Positions 9,074-17,884 are shown, counted from the first letter of the stretch. The stretch: DNA of 64,000 nucleotides from Hungatella sp. UBA3048 (GCA_002367105.1 DFCS01000008.1:108913-172912), one strand, 5' to 3'. Program-made: numbers and translations. Notes: generated by a model not told the origin, from the sequence alone.

Positions 9074-10608
9074 GTTGTACTTCCCCTTTCTTCAGCCGAT
9101 GCAGTTCCGCCCATCATCAGTAATCCCAGATTATCCTCGTTGGCTTCCTCTGCTTTCAGCCTTCCTGTTATCCTGCCTTCGTGCATGACAACGATCCGGT
9201 CTGAAAGGGACAAGATTTCCTCCAAATCAGCAGAAACCAGCAAAACTCCCATTCCTTTGGCCTTGACCTCTTGCAGAATCTTCCGTATGGATTCAATGGC
9301 TCCGATATCAACCCCTCTGGTAGGCTGGGATGCAACCAGAAGCTTCCCCCCAATAGAAACTTCCCTTGCAACCACGACCTTTTGTGCATTACCACCTGAC
9401 AGGGACTGGGTAGATATCTCCGGATCTCTGGGACGGATGTCAAAAACCTCAGACAACCTTTTAGCATATTCCAGGATTTCCTTATCATTTCGTACGACGC
9501 CCCGGCAAAATGGCGTTTCCCCTACCTGTACGGCTATAAGGTTTTCCTTGATGCTCATGGTACGGTTTAGGCCCCTTGTATTGCGGTCTTCCGGAATATG
9601 GGACAGTCCGGCTTTTCTGATCTGCTTTGGACTAAGGCCCGATATCTCTTTTCCGTCTAAAAGCACACTTCCTTTCTCAACCTGCCGGAGTCCTGCGATT
9701 GCCTCAATCAGCTCACTCTGTCCGTTTCCATCAATTCCCGCTATACCAACGATCTCTCCCTCCCGGACATCCAGTGATACTCCCCTGATCTTTGAGATCT
9801 CCTTCTCTCCGGAAACCCATACTTCCTTTACTTCCAGAACCTTTTCCCCCGGCTTTGTCTGGGTTTTTTCAATATTTAAAAATACTTCCCTTCCGATCAT
9901 CATTTTCGCAAGCTCTGCCGGGGAAGTCTCTTCCTTATTTACACTTCCGATATAATTTCCCTGACGCATTACGCTGATGCGGTCAGAAATCTCCATGACC
10001 TCATTCAGTTTATGAGAGATAAATACCAGGGATTTTCCATCTTTTCTTAAATTCTGAAGAATTACAAAAAGCTGTCTCGTTTCCTGAGGTGTCAGGACTG
10101 CCGTAGGCTCATCTAAAATGATCACATTGGCTCCCCTGGTTAAGGTTTTGATGATCTCCACCCTTTGTGCCTCACCCACTGATATCTGATTAATCTTCTT
10201 CCCCAGCTGGATATCCATTCCATACTGACTGATATACTGTTCCACCGTTTTTCTGGCTTTATCAAAATCAATGGTGATACCATGCCGGGGTTCAAATCCC
10301 AGAATAATGTTTTCCAATACTGTCAGTTCATTGACCAGCATAAATTCCTGATGCACCATTCCGATGCCCTTTTCAATGGCAATTTTAGGAGAGATGGATG
10401 AGATATGATCTCCATGGATCCGGATGCTTCCGTCATCAATGGGATACATACCGTAAAGCAGCTTCATCATGGTGGACTTTCCAGCTCCGTTTTCTCCGAT
10501 CAGCGAATGGATCTCACCCTTTTTTAAGGTGAACTGCCCGTTCCTTACTGCATGAACATTTCCGAATGATTTTACAATATCCTTCATTTCAATTACATAT
10601 TCGCTCAA
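9070..10608 (-). CDS. nupO: ABC transporter ATP-binding protein, double-domain (NupO-like)
   Basis: A 512-residue protein with two fused ABC domains, as in sugar and nucleoside importers. Domain 1 has Walker A GENGAGKST, signature VGEAQR and Walker B IILDEPTAVL. Domain 2 has the usual degenerate Walker A (GIDGNGQSE), signature LSGGNAQK and a degenerate Walker B (LLVASQPTRG). It powers uptake through the two permeases that follow. It is separated from the lipoprotein gene by 118 bases that hold a hairpin (10663-10705), which probably lets the lipoprotein be made in excess. Confidence 0.9.
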   Translation of the reverse strand: MSEYVIEMKDIVKSFGNVHAVRNGQFTLKKGEIHSLIGENGAGKSTMMKLLYGMYPIDDGSIRIHGDHISSISPKIAIEKGIGMVHQEFMLVNELTVLENIILGFEPRHGITIDFDKARKTVEQYISQYGMDIQLGKKINQISVGEAQRVEIIKTLTRGANVIILDEPTAVLTPQETRQLFVILQNLRKDGKSLVFISHKLNEVMEISDRISVMRQGNYIGSVNKEETSPAELAKMMIGREVFLNIEKTQTKPGEKVLEVKEVWVSGEKEISKIRGVSLDVREGEIVGIAGIDGNGQSELIEAIAGLRQVEKGSVLLDGKEISGLSPKQIRKAGLSHIPEDRNTRGLNRTMSIKENLIAVQVGETPFCRGVVRNDKEILEYAKRLSEVFDIRPRDPEISTQSLSGGNAQKVVVAREVSIGGKLLVASQPTRGVDIGAIESIRKILQEVKAKGMGVLLVSADLEEILSLSDRIVVMHEGRITGRLKAEEANEDNLGLLMMGGTASAEERGSTT

Positions 10609-10662
10609 ACTTTCACCCTCTTCTTTATGTTAGTAGCCGTCTCCCGCACCTTATGATTGTAA

Positions 10663-10705
10663 AATGGTTTGGAAACCCGAGGGGAATCAGGAAATCCAAA
10701 CCATT
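10663..10705 (-). terminator. Intra-operon hairpin between lipoprotein and ATPase genes
   Basis: AATGGTTTGGA and TCCAAACCATT form an 11-bp perfect stem. Only a short TTTT follows on the minus strand, so it probably acts as a leaky terminator or as a 3-prime stabiliser of the lipoprotein mRNA rather than as a full stop. Confidence 0.6.
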
Positions 10706-10726
10706 CTGCATTCTTTTCAGTTCCTG

Positions 10727-11854
10727 CTATTTATTTGCACCGAAACCGGTATAATTCTCTACAACTATTTCCCCGGAAACGATCTTCTCTTCCAGTTCTT
10801 TTACTTTTTCTACTATATCTTCAGGGAATTTATCTCCCAGGTGATCTTTCATAACACTGAAATCGGTCAGGCCGACACCTTCTTCCTTTATGGTCAGATA
10901 AGAAGTGGAATTTCCCTTAAATGTGCCTTCAACCACTGACTGGATTGCCAGATAGCAGGCTGTATCCACACGCTTTACCATAGAGGTCAGCACGCTTCCC
11001 GGCTGGTCATTATCCTGGTTCAAATCCACACCTATGGCATATTTTCCTGCTTCCTTTGCTCCTTCCAAAATTCCAGGGCCTGTTCCGGATGCTACGTTCA
11101 TTACGATATCCGCTCCCTGATCAAACTGCGCCAGAGTCAGTTCCTTTCCCTTTAACGGATCGTTCCATGTTCCTGCAAAAGACTGAAGAACCTTAATATC
11201 CGGGTCTATGTATTTTGCTCCCTGCTCATATCCAGTAAAGAAATCATGAAGAACCGGAATATCCATTCCTCCTACCCAGCCAATGATCTTCTCCGGGTTT
11301 ACCCCTTCAATATCTGTTTTCTGGGTAAACATGGCTGCTGCCGCACCTGCCAGGAAAGACCCCTGATTCTGTGCGAAGCTGATGGATACGATATTGTCGC
11401 CTTCCACCGTGGTGTCAATAATGGCAAATTTCACATTCGGATAGTTTGCACAATGCTCTTTCATGTACTCTTCAAAGTTAGAGGAAGAGCAAATAACAAG
11501 ATCATAACCGTCCTCGCAGGCAGATAAAAAGTTTGCCTCCCATTCTTCTGCAGATGTGCCCTCCAGATTTTTGATTTCCACTCCATAATCTGCGGCAGCC
11601 TCTTTTGCCCCCTCATTGCAGGAATCATTATAGGACTTGTCCCCTAAATTTCCGGAATACACAATGCATACCCTTTTTCCGGCTCCTGCCTTTTCCTTTC
11701 CTTCCCCATTCTCTGATGCTGCCTTTGCAGTTGTTCCTTCAGTTGCCTCTACCGTTTTACCGGCCTCCTTTGCTGCTCCTGCCCCGCCGGAACAGCCGGT
11801 CAGCGATACCGCCAGTGCTGCCGTCATCAGAATGCTCAAAACTCTTTTTTTCAT
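10727..11854 (-). CDS. nupN: BMP-family nucleoside-binding lipoprotein
   Basis: A 375-residue extracellular substrate-binding lipoprotein. The signal peptide ends in the lipobox SLTGC (Cys at residue 21), followed by a low-complexity Glu/Lys/Ala linker. The mature part reads CIVYSGNLGDKSYNDSCNEG and later GWVGGMDIPVLHDFFTGYEQG, typical of the Bmp/PnrA (TmpC) family that binds purine nucleosides. It is the first gene of the ten-gene operon, behind a good sigma-A promoter and a palindromic operator. Ligand identity is inferred from the family and from the nucleoside hydrolase downstream. Confidence 0.9.
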   Translation of the reverse strand: MKKRVLSILMTAALAVSLTGCSGGAGAAKEAGKTVEATEGTTAKAASENGEGKEKAGAGKRVCIVYSGNLGDKSYNDSCNEGAKEAAADYGVEIKNLEGTSAEEWEANFLSACEDGYDLVICSSSNFEEYMKEHCANYPNVKFAIIDTTVEGDNIVSISFAQNQGSFLAGAAAAMFTQKTDIEGVNPEKIIGWVGGMDIPVLHDFFTGYEQGAKYIDPDIKVLQSFAGTWNDPLKGKELTLAQFDQGADIVMNVASGTGPGILEGAKEAGKYAIGVDLNQDNDQPGSVLTSMVKRVDTACYLAIQSVVEGTFKGNSTSYLTIKEEGVGLTDFSVMKDHLGDKFPEDIVEKVKELEEKIVSGEIVVENYTGFGANK

Positions 11855-11911
11855 TGAAATACCTCCTTTAAATATATAATGTAAAAGGATATCATTTTAC
11901 TCTTATCTTTA

Positions 11912-11927
11912 GGTAAAACGTTTTTCC
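11912..11927 (-). promoter_or_regulatory. Candidate LacI-family operator for the nucleoside operon
   Basis: GGTAAAACGTTTTTCC is a near-perfect palindrome centred on CG (AAAACGTTTT core with GG and CC flanks), the classical symmetry of LacI-family operators. It lies about 50-60 bases downstream of the predicted transcription start and upstream of the lipoprotein start codon, a roadblock position. A second inverted repeat, ATGACGTTTTGTCAT, lies at 12047-12061 upstream of the promoter. The likely binder is the LacI-type protein encoded in this operon. Confidence 0.55.
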
Positions 11928-11976
11928 TTTTTGCCCAAAAATAAAACAGCTTCATTATCTGCATTTCCTAATGCCA

Positions 11977-12005
11977 ATGCTACCATCTTCAGAATGAGTT
12001 GTCAA
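11977..12005 (-). promoter_or_regulatory. Sigma-A promoter of the nucleoside operon
   Basis: On the minus strand a consensus -35 TTGACA is followed after exactly 17 bases by TAGCAT (4 of 6 matches to the -10 consensus). It sits about 120 bases upstream of the lipoprotein start codon. Confidence 0.6.
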
Positions 12006-12165
12006 GTACTTTTGCACAAAAAATCATTTTATTAAAGTGCTTTCCTATGACGTTTTGTCATTTTCATTCATAACACTTATTGATAAATACATATAACTGC
12101 TACATAATCAACTTTACGTTAGTTATTATTTGTTACAATTAATAAACGAAAGGTAGAAAAACCAG

Positions 12166-12290
12166 ATGACAATCAAGGAAATCGCCCAGTTGGCCGGTAT
12201 TTCCATATCACCGTATCAAAAATAGGGAAGAGGAAAAGCCTATATCCATGTACAGAATGGGGGCTAAGATGTAAGAGCAGATTAAAAAAG
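12166..12290 (+). pseudogene. Remnant of a second LacI-family regulator gene
   Basis: An ATG at 12166 opens a frame MTIKEIAQLAGISIS, an unmistakable LacI-type helix-turn-helix start, which ends at a stop after 20 codons. Restoring one base after ISIS continues the expected T-V-S-K-I, so a frameshift is visible; the remaining effector domain is missing. The fragment lies just upstream of and divergent to the nucleoside operon, where its intact ancestor could have been the local regulator. Confidence 0.6.
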
Positions 12291-12325
12291 CCGGAGCCTT
12301 CAGAATTCCTTCCGAAAGCTCCGGC
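12284..12325 (-). terminator. Terminator of the argC-argD operon
   Basis: On the minus strand GCCGGAGC pairs with GCTCCGGC, with further pairing of TTCGGAAG with CTGAAG, followed by TTTTTT. It lies 8 bases past the argD stop codon. Confidence 0.8.
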
Positions 12326-12332
12326 AAAAATG

Positions 12333-13532
12333 TTAAAGCTGACTCTTAAGTACCGCCTCCAGCTTCTCCACCATTTCATCCACGTGCTCTTTTTCGATCA
12401 CCAGCGGAGGAACAAAGCGAATAACATTCGTCCCGGCGCTGATTAGCACCAGTTTTTGTTCTAACAGTGCCTGGCTCACAATAGGAGCAACCGGCATAGA
12501 GAACTCCAGGCCCTGGATCAGCCCGATTCCTCTCTGGGAACTGATCATATCATACTGGTCCGCCAGAAACTGAAGCTTCTTTGTAAGATACTCTCCCATT
12601 TCTTTTACATGGTCTACGATCTTTCTCTTTTCAAACAGTTCCAGCACCTTAAACGCCGCAGCTGTCACAAACGGGTTTCCGCCGTAGGTGGTTCCATGGT
12701 CACCGGGGGACATGGCTGTCGCGGCTTTTCCTGATGCCAGGAATGCTCCCACTGGCACACCGTTTCCCAAAGCCTTTGCCACGGTCATTACATCCGGCTT
12801 TACACCGTATTTCTGCCAGGCGAACATGGTACCGGTCCGCCCCATTCCGCACTGGATCTCATCAAGAATCAGCAGCATGTCATGCTCATCACAAAGTGCT
12901 CTTACACCCTTTAAAAATTCCTCACTGGCCGGATAGATGCCCCCTTCTCCCTGAACGGTTTCCATGATTATGGCGCAGGTCTTATCATTCAGCAGTTCCT
13001 TTACACTGTCCAGATCATTAAAATCAGCAAATTTAATTCCCGGAAGCAAAGGTTTAAAAGGTTCCTGGTAATGATCATTGCCTGTTACGGAAAGAGCTCC
13101 GAGGCTCCTGCCGTGAAAGGAATGGTTCATGGCAATGATTTCGTGGTCATGGCCCCCGTCCTTATTGTAAGCGTATCTTCTGGCTATCTTTAAAGCCCCT
13201 TCCACTGCCTCCGTTCCGCTGTTAGTAAAAAACACCTTATCCATGCCCGAGGCCTTTAAAATCAGTTCTCCCGCTTCCACAGCCGGGACATTATAAAATA
13301 AATTGGAGGTATGAAGAAGCTTATCCACCTGCTTCTTTAAGGCTTCATTAAATTCAGGGTCATTATAGCCCAAACCCAGGACAGCGATCCCGGCTCCAAA
13401 ATCCAGATATTCCTCTCCATCCGTGTCATAAAGGCGGACACCGTCCCCATGGTCAAAAACAATAGGGAAACGGTTATAGGTCTTATAAATCTCAGATTCT
13501 GCTTTCTCAATGTATTCCTGCTTGCTTCGCAT
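12333..13532 (-). CDS. argD: Acetylornithine aminotransferase
   Basis: A class-III PLP aminotransferase of about 399 residues that converts N-acetylglutamate semialdehyde to N-acetylornithine with glutamate. Visible signatures include DFGAGIAVLGLG, FFTNSGTEAVEGALK, LILDEIQCGMGRTG and the PLP-lysine segment TVAKALGNGVP. I choose the ATG at 13532 because GAGAGGAG lies 10 bases upstream; a start eight codons earlier has none. The start overlaps the end of argB by 26 bases. It is the last gene of the operon, directly before a strong terminator. A 4-aminobutyrate or ornithine aminotransferase role is excluded mainly by context. Confidence 0.92.
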   Translation of the reverse strand: MRSKQEYIEKAESEIYKTYNRFPIVFDHGDGVRLYDTDGEEYLDFGAGIAVLGLGYNDPEFNEALKKQVDKLLHTSNLFYNVPAVEAGELILKASGMDKVFFTNSGTEAVEGALKIARRYAYNKDGGHDHEIIAMNHSFHGRSLGALSVTGNDHYQEPFKPLLPGIKFADFNDLDSVKELLNDKTCAIIMETVQGEGGIYPASEEFLKGVRALCDEHDMLLILDEIQCGMGRTGTMFAWQKYGVKPDVMTVAKALGNGVPVGAFLASGKAATAMSPGDHGTTYGGNPFVTAAAFKVLELFEKRKIVDHVKEMGEYLTKKLQFLADQYDMISSQRGIGLIQGLEFSMPVAPIVSQALLEQKLVLISAGTNVIRFVPPLVIEKEHVDEMVEKLEAVLKSQL

Positions 13533-14418
13533 GATAAAAACGCTCCTCTCCTGCACTCATAATGGCCGTTCCGATTCCCCTGTTCGTGAATATTTCCAAA
13601 AGCAGGCAATGGGGAATCCGTCCATCCATGATATGTACCCTGGATACTCCCTGCTTCATGGCATCAATGCAGTTTTGAAGCTTTGGGAGCATACCTCCTC
13701 CCAGCATCCCGCTTTCCACAAATTCCTGCGCTTCAGCCAAGGACATTTCCGAAATAAGGGATTCCTTATTCTGAAAATCCTTATAAACGCCCTCAACATC
13801 TGTCAAAAAAGCCAGCTTTTCCGCTTCCATAGCCGTAGCAATGGCACAGGCCGCATCATCGGCATTGATATTATAGGTTTCAAAATTCTCGTCAAAGCCC
13901 ACAGGGCATATGATGGGAAGAAAATCCTTTTCCAGTAAATCATATATGATTTGAGGATCCACCTCCGTAATATCTCCCACAAAACCAATGTCCTCTCCGT
14001 TTGAATAGCGCTTCTGGCATTTTAACATCATGCCGTCCTTTCCGCTGATTCCCACGGCTTTTACCCCAAGCTCATTCACCATCTGCACCAGGCTTTTGTT
14101 GACCCGGTTAAGTACCATCTCTGCAATCTCCATCGTTGGTTCATCGGTTACCCGGAGGCCATTGACAAAATGAGGCTCCATGCCTGACTTTTCTACCCAC
14201 CTGCTTATTTCCTTTCCCCCGCCGTGAACAATGATTGGTTTGAAGCCCACCAGTTTTAAAAGTACGACATCCTGAATGACCTGCTTTTTCAATTCCTCAT
14301 CCACCATGGCGCTGCCGCCGTATTTCACTACAATGATTTTACGGTTGAAACGCTGTATATATGGGAGGGCTTCTATCAGTACCTCAGCTTTTTCCATAAT
14401 GCTATGATCCAGTTGCAT
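13507..14418 (-). CDS. argB: Acetylglutamate kinase
   Basis: A 303-residue amino-acid kinase that phosphorylates N-acetylglutamate. It has the nucleotide/phosphate loop VKYGGSAM, the GGGKEIS substrate loop and the AFLTDVEGV segment. The N-terminal extension before KYGGSAM (MQLDHSIMEKAEVLIEALPY) matches the long, hexameric, arginine-feedback-inhibited type of NAGK, so product inhibition by arginine is likely; this is inferred from the family. It follows argJ after a 123-base gap and overlaps argD. Confidence 0.93.
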   Translation of the reverse strand: MQLDHSIMEKAEVLIEALPYIQRFNRKIIVVKYGGSAMVDEELKKQVIQDVVLLKLVGFKPIIVHGGGKEISRWVEKSGMEPHFVNGLRVTDEPTMEIAEMVLNRVNKSLVQMVNELGVKAVGISGKDGMMLKCQKRYSNGEDIGFVGDITEVDPQIIYDLLEKDFLPIICPVGFDENFETYNINADDAACAIATAMEAEKLAFLTDVEGVYKDFQNKESLISEMSLAEAQEFVESGMLGGGMLPKLQNCIDAMKQGVSRVHIMDGRIPHCLLLEIFTNRGIGTAIMSAGEERFYHAKQAGIH

Positions 14419-14541
14419 AAAAATTTCTCCTTTCCTTTTTCCCGCCTGTTATCCGGCAGAACCCGCCCCTTTTACCGGGCGTAAAGGGATATCTGTAAGG
14501 TGATTCCATCCTGAATTTTGATATACAGATAGTTCCCATTC

Positions 14542-15765
14542 TTATGATCGGTAATCCGCATTGATCTTTACATAATCAAAGGTCAGGTCGCATCCCCATG
14601 CCGTTGCTGTGGCTTCTCCCAATTTAATATCCGCCGTTGCTGTCACCTCCGGTTCTGATAAGATCCTGGTGGCCTCCTCTTCACTGTAGGAAAGGGCGAC
14701 TCCGTTTTCAATGATTTTCAGCTTTCCCGCTGCGCTTTCAAAATATAGGTCCACCTTTTCCGGATCAAACACGGCTCCGGAATAGCCCATGGCACAAAGG
14801 ATCCGGCCCCAGTTGGCATCATGGCCGAAAATGGCGGCTTTCGTCAGGCTGGAGGTAATGACTGATTTTGAAAGGGTCACCGCCTGTTCCTTTGTTTCCG
14901 CACCAATGATCTTCACCTCAAACAATGCGGTACAGCCTTCCCCATCACCTGCCATCTTCCTTGCAAGGGCTTCATTAATGAAATTAAGCGCTTTGCAAAA
15001 TGCTTCATAATCCTCGTTCTTTGACTGGATTTCCTCATTTCCTGCCATGCCGTTTGCAAGAAGGAGCACGGTGTCATTGGTGGAGGTGTCCCCATCCACG
15101 GAAATCATGTTGTAGGTGTCTTTGATGTCCTCTCTTAAGGCTTCCTGCAAAAGCTCTTTGGAAATAGCTGCATCCGTGGTAACAAAGCTTAACATGGTGC
15201 ACATGTCTGGATGGATCATTCCGGAACCCTTGCACATGCCGCCCATGGTGATGGTCTTTCCTCCGGCTTCAAATTGAACTGCAACTTCTTTCTTTACCGT
15301 ATCTGTAGTCATAATGGCTATGGCCGCTGCCGTCCCGCTTTCCTGGCTGCCGTCAAGTGCCGGCACCATGGCTTTCACGCCTGCCACAATGCGGTCCATA
15401 GGAAGCTGTTTCCCGATCACTCCTGTGGACGCCACCAGAACGGAACTGACAGGGATAGAAAGGCTCTCTGCCGCCGCCTCTGCCGTTTCCATACAGTAAC
15501 GAAGTCCTTCCTCTCCGGTACAGGCATTGGCGATGCCCGCATTGACAACAACTGCCTGGGCACAAGCGGAATTCTCCACAACTACCTTATCCCATTTTAC
15601 CGGAGCTGCTTTAACAATATTGGTAGTAAAGGTTCCAGCTGCCTTACAGGGCACCTCACTGTAAATCATCGCCATGTCTTTTCTGTCTTTATATTTAATA
15701 CCCGCTGCTGTGGATGCAGCCTTAAATCCTTTTGCTGCGGTTACTCCGCCGTCGATCTGCTTCAT
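14542..15765 (-). CDS. argJ: Bifunctional ornithine acetyltransferase / N-acetylglutamate synthase
   Basis: A 407-residue ArgJ proenzyme that recycles the acetyl group from N-acetylornithine to glutamate. The self-cleavage region is visible as KGSGMIHPDMCTMLSF, with the nucleophilic Thr of the CTML segment; most family members have Ala rather than Cys before that Thr. The C-terminal chain contains FGHDANWGRILCAMGYSGA. Because no argA or argE homologue with arginine context is here, this cyclic route is the likely source of N-acetylglutamate. The gene starts one base after the ACT-protein stop, preceded by GGAGG. Confidence 0.93.
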   Translation of the reverse strand: MKQIDGGVTAAKGFKAASTAAGIKYKDRKDMAMIYSEVPCKAAGTFTTNIVKAAPVKWDKVVVENSACAQAVVVNAGIANACTGEEGLRYCMETAEAAAESLSIPVSSVLVASTGVIGKQLPMDRIVAGVKAMVPALDGSQESGTAAAIAIMTTDTVKKEVAVQFEAGGKTITMGGMCKGSGMIHPDMCTMLSFVTTDAAISKELLQEALREDIKDTYNMISVDGDTSTNDTVLLLANGMAGNEEIQSKNEDYEAFCKALNFINEALARKMAGDGEGCTALFEVKIIGAETKEQAVTLSKSVITSSLTKAAIFGHDANWGRILCAMGYSGAVFDPEKVDLYFESAAGKLKIIENGVALSYSEEEATRILSEPEVTATADIKLGEATATAWGCDLTFDYVKINADYRS

Positions 15766-15766
15766 A

Positions 15767-16159
15767 TCAGTTTTCCTCCTTTGTTCCTGTGACCGTATAC
15801 CCTTCAGTCTCCAGATGATTCAATGCCTTTTCGTAATTTTCCTTTTTCACAAGAATATAGTCTGTATTAAATGTAGATACTGCAAATATTCCGATTCCAT
15901 GATCTGCCAGTACCGTTGAAATTTTCGATAATATCCCAATGAGGGAAAAATCCAGGATTCCTTCTATGCGGAATGCTAAAAAACCATCCTCCCGTTCCAC
16001 GGCATTTTGGGGAACCGAGGAAGTTTCGCATACCAGTGACAGCTCTTCGTCTGTCTTTCCCAGAAACCAGAATCCGGAGGTTATGTCAAGTGTTCCAATA
16101 TCCGCTGGACCAGTCAGCTTACACACGGAAAATTCTGCAGATATTCTTTTTAAATTCAT
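15767..16159 (-). CDS. ACT-domain protein of the arginine operon
   Basis: A 130-residue protein with two ACT-like halves: an N-terminal half containing DITSGFWFLGKTDEELSLVCE and a C-terminal half with FRIEGILDFSLIGILSKISTVLADHGIGIFAVSTF, typical of ACT_7/CASTOR-like small proteins. Stand-alone ACT proteins bind amino acids and act as sensors. Here it lies between the GNAT gene and argJ with only 14-base and 1-base gaps, so it is co-translated with the arginine enzymes. An arginine- or ornithine-sensing regulatory role is plausible but unproven; no catalytic residues are evident. Confidence 0.75.
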   Translation of the reverse strand: MNLKRISAEFSVCKLTGPADIGTLDITSGFWFLGKTDEELSLVCETSSVPQNAVEREDGFLAFRIEGILDFSLIGILSKISTVLADHGIGIFAVSTFNTDYILVKKENYEKALNHLETEGYTVTGTKEEN

Positions 16160-16173
16160 CTCATTTCCCTCAT

Positions 16174-16620
16174 TTAATCAACAAAATTTACAGAGTTAAC
16201 CTCATTTAAATCAAAATCGTAATAATTAATATCATTGCGGAATGTCCAGCCGGACTTGCTCCAGAATTCATTTCCCACAGTATTGGACTTAAAGGCAATT
16301 AGGTTTACCTTGCTGATCCCTTCTTTTTGCAGGCGTTTCATTGCATCCACAGCCATTTTATGCCCTACTCCGTTCTGTCGGTATTCCTCTGCCACACAAA
16401 CATGATACATACAGCCCCGGCGCCCGTCATGCCCGCATAGGATGGATCCAATGATAATTCCATCCTCTTCTGCCACTACGCTGGTTTGTGGATTTCTCTT
16501 TAAAAACTTTTCCACGCCTTCCTTTGAATCATCTATCGAACGGATTCCAAATCCTTTGATTCCTGTCCACAGCTTATGTACCTGGTAATAATCCTCCAAT
16601 GTCATGGTACGAAGTATCAT
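16174..16620 (-). CDS. GNAT-family N-acetyltransferase of the arginine operon
   Basis: A 148-residue single-domain GNAT protein. The acetyl-CoA loop is visible as VAEEYRQNGVGHKMA (Q/RxxGxG/A motif), preceded by the beta-strand CMYHVCVAEE and followed by KVNLIAFKSNTVGNEFWSKSGW, as in YpeA-like acetyltransferases. It lies between argC and the ACT-domain gene. It could be an N-acetylglutamate synthase that primes the cyclic pathway, or a protein acetyltransferase; the position favours the first, the sequence does not decide. Confidence 0.75.
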   Translation of the reverse strand: MILRTMTLEDYYQVHKLWTGIKGFGIRSIDDSKEGVEKFLKRNPQTSVVAEEDGIIIGSILCGHDGRRGCMYHVCVAEEYRQNGVGHKMAVDAMKRLQKEGISKVNLIAFKSNTVGNEFWSKSGWTFRNDINYYDFDLNEVNSVNFVD

Positions 16621-16705
16621 ATATACTCTCCTTATCCCCTTTTATTATCGCGCCTGTTGTATGATACGATTGTTACTTTCTTGACACAGCCTTCACTCAT
16701 ACCCC

Positions 16706-17746
16706 TTATGGAAACAGAGGAATGAGCTTAAGCCCTTTATTCTCCGGCAGTCCAAACAGGATATTCATATTTTGCACCGCCTGTCCTGCGGCTCCCTTTA
16801 CCAGGTTATCCATCGCACCCATCATAATTATCCGGTTAGTTCTTGGATCAATTTTGAAATTCACATCCACAAAGTTGCTTCCTTCCACCCATTTGGTCTG
16901 GGGAACCACATCCTTTTCCAGAACCCGGACAAAGTATTCTTTTGCATAATAGTTATCATAGACTGCCTTTACTTCCTCATAAGAAATTGATTTTTTAAGA
17001 GCCGCATAGGACGTTATGAGAATCCCCCGGTTCATGGGTACCAGATGAGGGGTAAAGCTTATGGTCACCGGACGGCCCGCCCCATAGGACAACTGCTCCT
17101 CAATTTCCGGCGTGTGTCTGTGAACGCCTACGCCGTAAGCCTTGATGTTTTCATTGACTTCACAGTATAAGTTATCAACCTTAGCTCCTCTTCCGGCACC
17201 TGAGGTTCCTGACTTGGCATCAATGATGATTGTGCCGGGGTCAATGAGTCCTTCCTTTACCAACGGATAAATGGATAGAGTGGAGCAGGTAGGATAACAG
17301 CCTGGATTGGCGATGAGTCTGGCATTTTTAATTTTCTCCCGGTTGATTTCCGGAAGCCCGTAGACAGCTTCCTTTATAAACTGAGGTGTCTTGTGCTCCA
17401 TCTTATACCATTCTTCATATACAGCCACATTCTTGATCCGGTAATCTGCGCTTAAATCAATCACCTTTGTCTTACTTAAAATCTTCTCATTCATAAGAGA
17501 TGCACAGAAACCCTGAGGAGTTGCCGTAAAAATCACATCTGCGATTTCAGCCAGGGCCTCCACATGATCATCCTTGCAGGAATCGTCCACAATCTGAAAC
17601 ATGTTTTGGTAAATGGAAGCGTATTTCTGATCTACATAGCTTTTTGATCCGTACCATAGGATCTCTATATCATCTCTCTGTAGCAAAAGCCTTGCAAGCT
17701 CGCCGCCTGCATATCCGGTGGATCCTATTATTCCTGCCTTAATCAT
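16706..17746 (-). CDS. argC: N-acetyl-gamma-glutamyl-phosphate reductase
   Basis: A protein of about 346 residues that reduces N-acetylglutamyl phosphate with NADPH. The Rossmann motif GIIGSTGYAGGELARLL is at the N-terminus and the catalytic Cys lies in NPGCYPTCS. The ATG at 17746 is preferred: AAGGAG lies 8 bases upstream of it, but only 2 bases upstream of the ATG at 17752. It is the first gene of the leftward arginine operon and is transcribed divergently from argG. Confidence 0.94.
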   Translation of the reverse strand: MIKAGIIGSTGYAGGELARLLLQRDDIEILWYGSKSYVDQKYASIYQNMFQIVDDSCKDDHVEALAEIADVIFTATPQGFCASLMNEKILSKTKVIDLSADYRIKNVAVYEEWYKMEHKTPQFIKEAVYGLPEINREKIKNARLIANPGCYPTCSTLSIYPLVKEGLIDPGTIIIDAKSGTSGAGRGAKVDNLYCEVNENIKAYGVGVHRHTPEIEEQLSYGAGRPVTISFTPHLVPMNRGILITSYAALKKSISYEEVKAVYDNYYAKEYFVRVLEKDVVPQTKWVEGSNFVDVNFKIDPRTNRIIMMGAMDNLVKGAAGQAVQNMNILFGLPENKGLKLIPLFP

Positions 17747-17884
17747 ATTCATCTCTCCTTATATTTTTTCATAGGTCATCTGTTTTTAATTTCTGCCGGT
17801 TTCTGGCATTTTATACCTTATTTATACAGGCTCTTCCGTTAAAAAGAACGTCTTTCCAGATTTTTCTATCACTGGTAGTTTATA

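Noticed and set aside
11912..11927. Catabolite-response element (CcpA site)
   Set aside because: The centre CG fits, but the outer TG and CA of the cre consensus are missing while GG/CC symmetry is better explained by a dedicated LacI-type operator.
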